A stretch of 7,197 nt of DNA from F23-B02 sp963610045 (lineage in GTDB: Bacteria > Bacillota > Clostridia > Oscillospirales > Oscillospiraceae). Shown here in pieces: positions 6,161 through 7,197 of this stretch. The notes beneath the pieces are model-generated. The model saw only the letters and a list, made by a program, of their open reading frames with translations, had not been told where the DNA came from and did not search any database. The position numbers and the translations under genes were made by a program. The DNA is taken from contig CAVDMS010000081.1 of NCBI GenBank assembly GCA_963610045.1, forward strand, positions 1-7,197. Direction: 5' to 3'. Each line of letters opens with the position of its first letter. The stretch's first letter is position 1.

Positions 6161-6746
6161 TGTATTCCCTCAGTTTCTTCTTAAACTCCCGAAGCGCCTT
6201 GCCCCGGTGCGATATTGAGTAGCGTTCCTCGTCGCTCATTTCCGCCATGGTGATGTCATAGCCCTTGGGACGGAACACGGTGTTGTAGCCGAAGCCGCCG
6301 GTGCCTCTCTGCTCACGGATTATATCGCCGTAGCAGTATTCCTCGGTGCGTATGATATCGCCGCCGGGCATGATGCAGCATATACTACAGACGAATTTTG
6401 CGTCTCTGTGTTCCACGTTTTCCATCACGGAAAGCAAATAAACATTGCGCTCATAGTCGGTGGCGGAGTGTCCGCCGGGCGCAAAGCGTGCGGAATATAT
6501 GCCCGGTGCGCCGTCGAGCGCATCGACCGCAAGCCCGGAGTCGTCGGCAAGGGAGGCAAGCCCCGTCGCCTTATAAACCGCCTCCGCCTTGAGGTATGCG
6601 TTCTCGGCAAAGGTCGTTCCGTTTTCCTCGACCTCAAAGTTGCAGCCCGCTTCGCTCTGGCTCAAAATTTCGATGCCCGTGTCGGACATAAGCTCACGCA
6701 GCTCACGCAGCTTGTTTTTGTTGTTGCTTGCTAAAATCAGCTTCAT
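6144..6746 (-). CDS. rdgB: XTP/dITP diphosphatase (Ham1/RdgB family)
   Basis: A 200-residue full-length Ham1-family pyrophosphatase, which hydrolyses dITP, ITP and XTP to monophosphates and keeps deaminated purines out of DNA and RNA. Visible motifs: ASNNKNKLRE (6–15, phosphate-binding S7/N9/K12), TTFAENAYLKA (44–54), LADDSGLAVDALDGAPGIYSARFA (66–89, with the catalytic and metal aspartates D68/D69), GTGGFGY (148–154) and ISHRGKAL (178–185, H180/R181). Two positions differ from the usual pattern: the residue after FGY is N155 rather than Asp, and the EEK lysine is R175. Both contact substrate in characterised homologues. The ATG at 6746 overlaps the ftsY stop by four bases (ATGA), and the 3' end overlaps yhbY by 17 bases. 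The fold and family are secure; whether the substitutions alter specificity is unknown. Confidence 0.96.
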   Translation of the reverse strand: MKLILASNNKNKLRELRELMSDTGIEILSQSEAGCNFEVEENGTTFAENAYLKAEAVYKATGLASLADDSGLAVDALDGAPGIYSARFAPGGHSATDYERNVYLLSVMENVEHRDAKFVCSICCIMPGGDIIRTEEYCYGDIIREQRGTGGFGYNTVFRPKGYDITMAEMSDEERYSISHRGKALREFKKKLREYNDTKQ

Positions 6747-7197
6747 TCCTTAAATAGCGCCTCCACAAAGTTCTTTGCGTCAAAGGGAATGAGGTCGTCT
6801 ATCCCCTCGCCGATGCCGACGTACTTCACGGGAAGCTTCAGCTCGTTTGATATCGCAAACACGATGCCGCCCTTGGCGGTGCCGTCCAGCTTCGTAAGCA
6901 CGATGCCGGTGATGCCTGCGGTCTCAAGGAACTGCTTTGCCTGTATGAGTCCGTTCTGACCCGTCGTTGCGTCAAGCACCATCAGCGTCTCGATATCGGC
7001 ATCCGGCAGCTCACGGCGCACCACACGGCTTATCTTGTTAAGCTCGTTCATGAGGTTTGCCTTGTTATGCAGTCTTCCGGCGGTGTCGATGATGATGATG
7101 TCCGCATCTCTCGCCTTGGCTGCGCATATTCCGTCATACACCACGGATGCGGGGTCGCTGCCCTCCTCGTGACGCACAATATCGGAGCCGGAGCGCT
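6743..7197 (-). CDS. ftsY: Signal recognition particle receptor FtsY, C-terminal part
   Basis: The last 151 or so residues of the SRP GTPase FtsY; the gene continues beyond base 7197, so the N-terminal and first GTPase motifs are not seen. Visible are the EEGSDPASVVYDGICAAKAR segment, G3 motif DTAGR (7087–7073) with the family's LHNKANLM, VLDATTGQNG (the conserved GQN loop), G4 motif TKLD (6895–6884) followed by GTAKGG, and the end YVGIGEGIDDLIPFDAKNFVEALF. The DTAGRL–N–NLMNEL pattern and the FtsY-type ending separate it from Ffh, which would continue into a methionine-rich M domain. FtsY docks the ribosome–SRP complex at the membrane for co-translational insertion. The in-frame GTG at 7177 is internal, not a start. 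The stop codon overlaps the rdgB start (ATGA), making ftsY the upstream gene of the coupled operon in this window. Confidence 0.97.
   Translation of the reverse strand, partial: RSGSDIVRHEEGSDPASVVYDGICAAKARDADIIIIDTAGRLHNKANLMNELNKISRVVRRELPDADIETLMVLDATTGQNGLIQAKQFLETAGITGIVLTKLDGTAKGGIVFAISNELKLPVKYVGIGEGIDDLIPFDAKNFVEALFKE

Noticed and set aside
3815..6218. Several plus-strand open frames of 95–281 codons (3815–4558, 4572–5225, 5373–6218).
   Set aside because: They run antisense across the LCP, nadD–yqeK, yhbY and rdgB genes, crossing their boundaries, and have no domain-like sequence.
6743..7177. GTG at 7177 as the start of a short 144-residue GTPase.
   Set aside because: The codons upstream to the window edge continue the FtsY sequence, and the first GTPase motifs must lie outside the window, so this is a cut gene, not a short one.
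1..7197. A hidden novel system, mobile element or CRISPR array.
   Set aside because: Apart from short gaps, every part of the window is occupied by recognisable core genes; I saw no repeated units, integrase or transposase motifs, or horizontally acquired-looking segment.

Overview
The window reads as an ordinary chromosomal housekeeping segment of a low-to-mid GC Gram-positive bacterium. The best guess is a gut-type clostridium near Ruminococcaceae/Oscillospiraceae. The evidence is the linkage yhbY–nadD/yqeK–LCP–rsfS, which resembles the Bacillus/Clostridia yqe region, a Firmicutes-length LeuRS, and bS21 with a Lys/Arg-rich tail. The genus cannot be fixed from what is visible. I see no mobile element, CRISPR array, tRNA/rRNA gene, toxin–antitoxin pair or defence gene.

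Layout, read in the direction of transcription (minus strand, right to left): ftsY (3' part only, 7197–6743), rdgB, yhbY, a fused nadD–yqeK gene, a LytR-CpsA-Psr (LCP) membrane protein gene, rsfS, leuS and rpsU. From ftsY to rsfS the genes overlap by 1–17 bases or are separated by one base, so this is almost certainly one translationally coupled operon. leuS follows rsfS after 42 bases that contain a GC-rich hairpin but no T-box leader. rpsU follows leuS after 119 bases and has its own promoter, an exact TTGACA–17–TATAAT, and a leader that can fold into two hairpins ahead of a strong Shine-Dalgarno. At the left edge, the 3' end of a YbaK-type prolyl-tRNA editing protein gene runs on the plus strand toward rpsU. 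The two converge on a single 15-bp-stem intrinsic terminator that is U-tailed in both directions.

Functionally the genes cluster around translation and nucleotide hygiene. FtsY targets ribosomes to the membrane; YhbY and RsfS act on the 50S subunit; bS21 is in the 30S subunit. LeuRS charges tRNA and edits mischarging, and the YbaK-like protein clears mischarged tRNA-Pro. RdgB removes non-canonical purine NTPs; NadD makes the NAD precursor NaAD; YqeK hydrolyses Ap4A. The LCP protein (cell-wall glycopolymer attachment) is the one envelope gene.

I do not see a previously undescribed system. The most useful points for follow-up are the NadD–YqeK fusion, the rpsU promoter and leader, two changes at normally conserved substrate-contact positions in RdgB, an Arg-to-Asn variant motif in the LCP protein, and a promoter-like sequence inside the yqeK part of the fusion.
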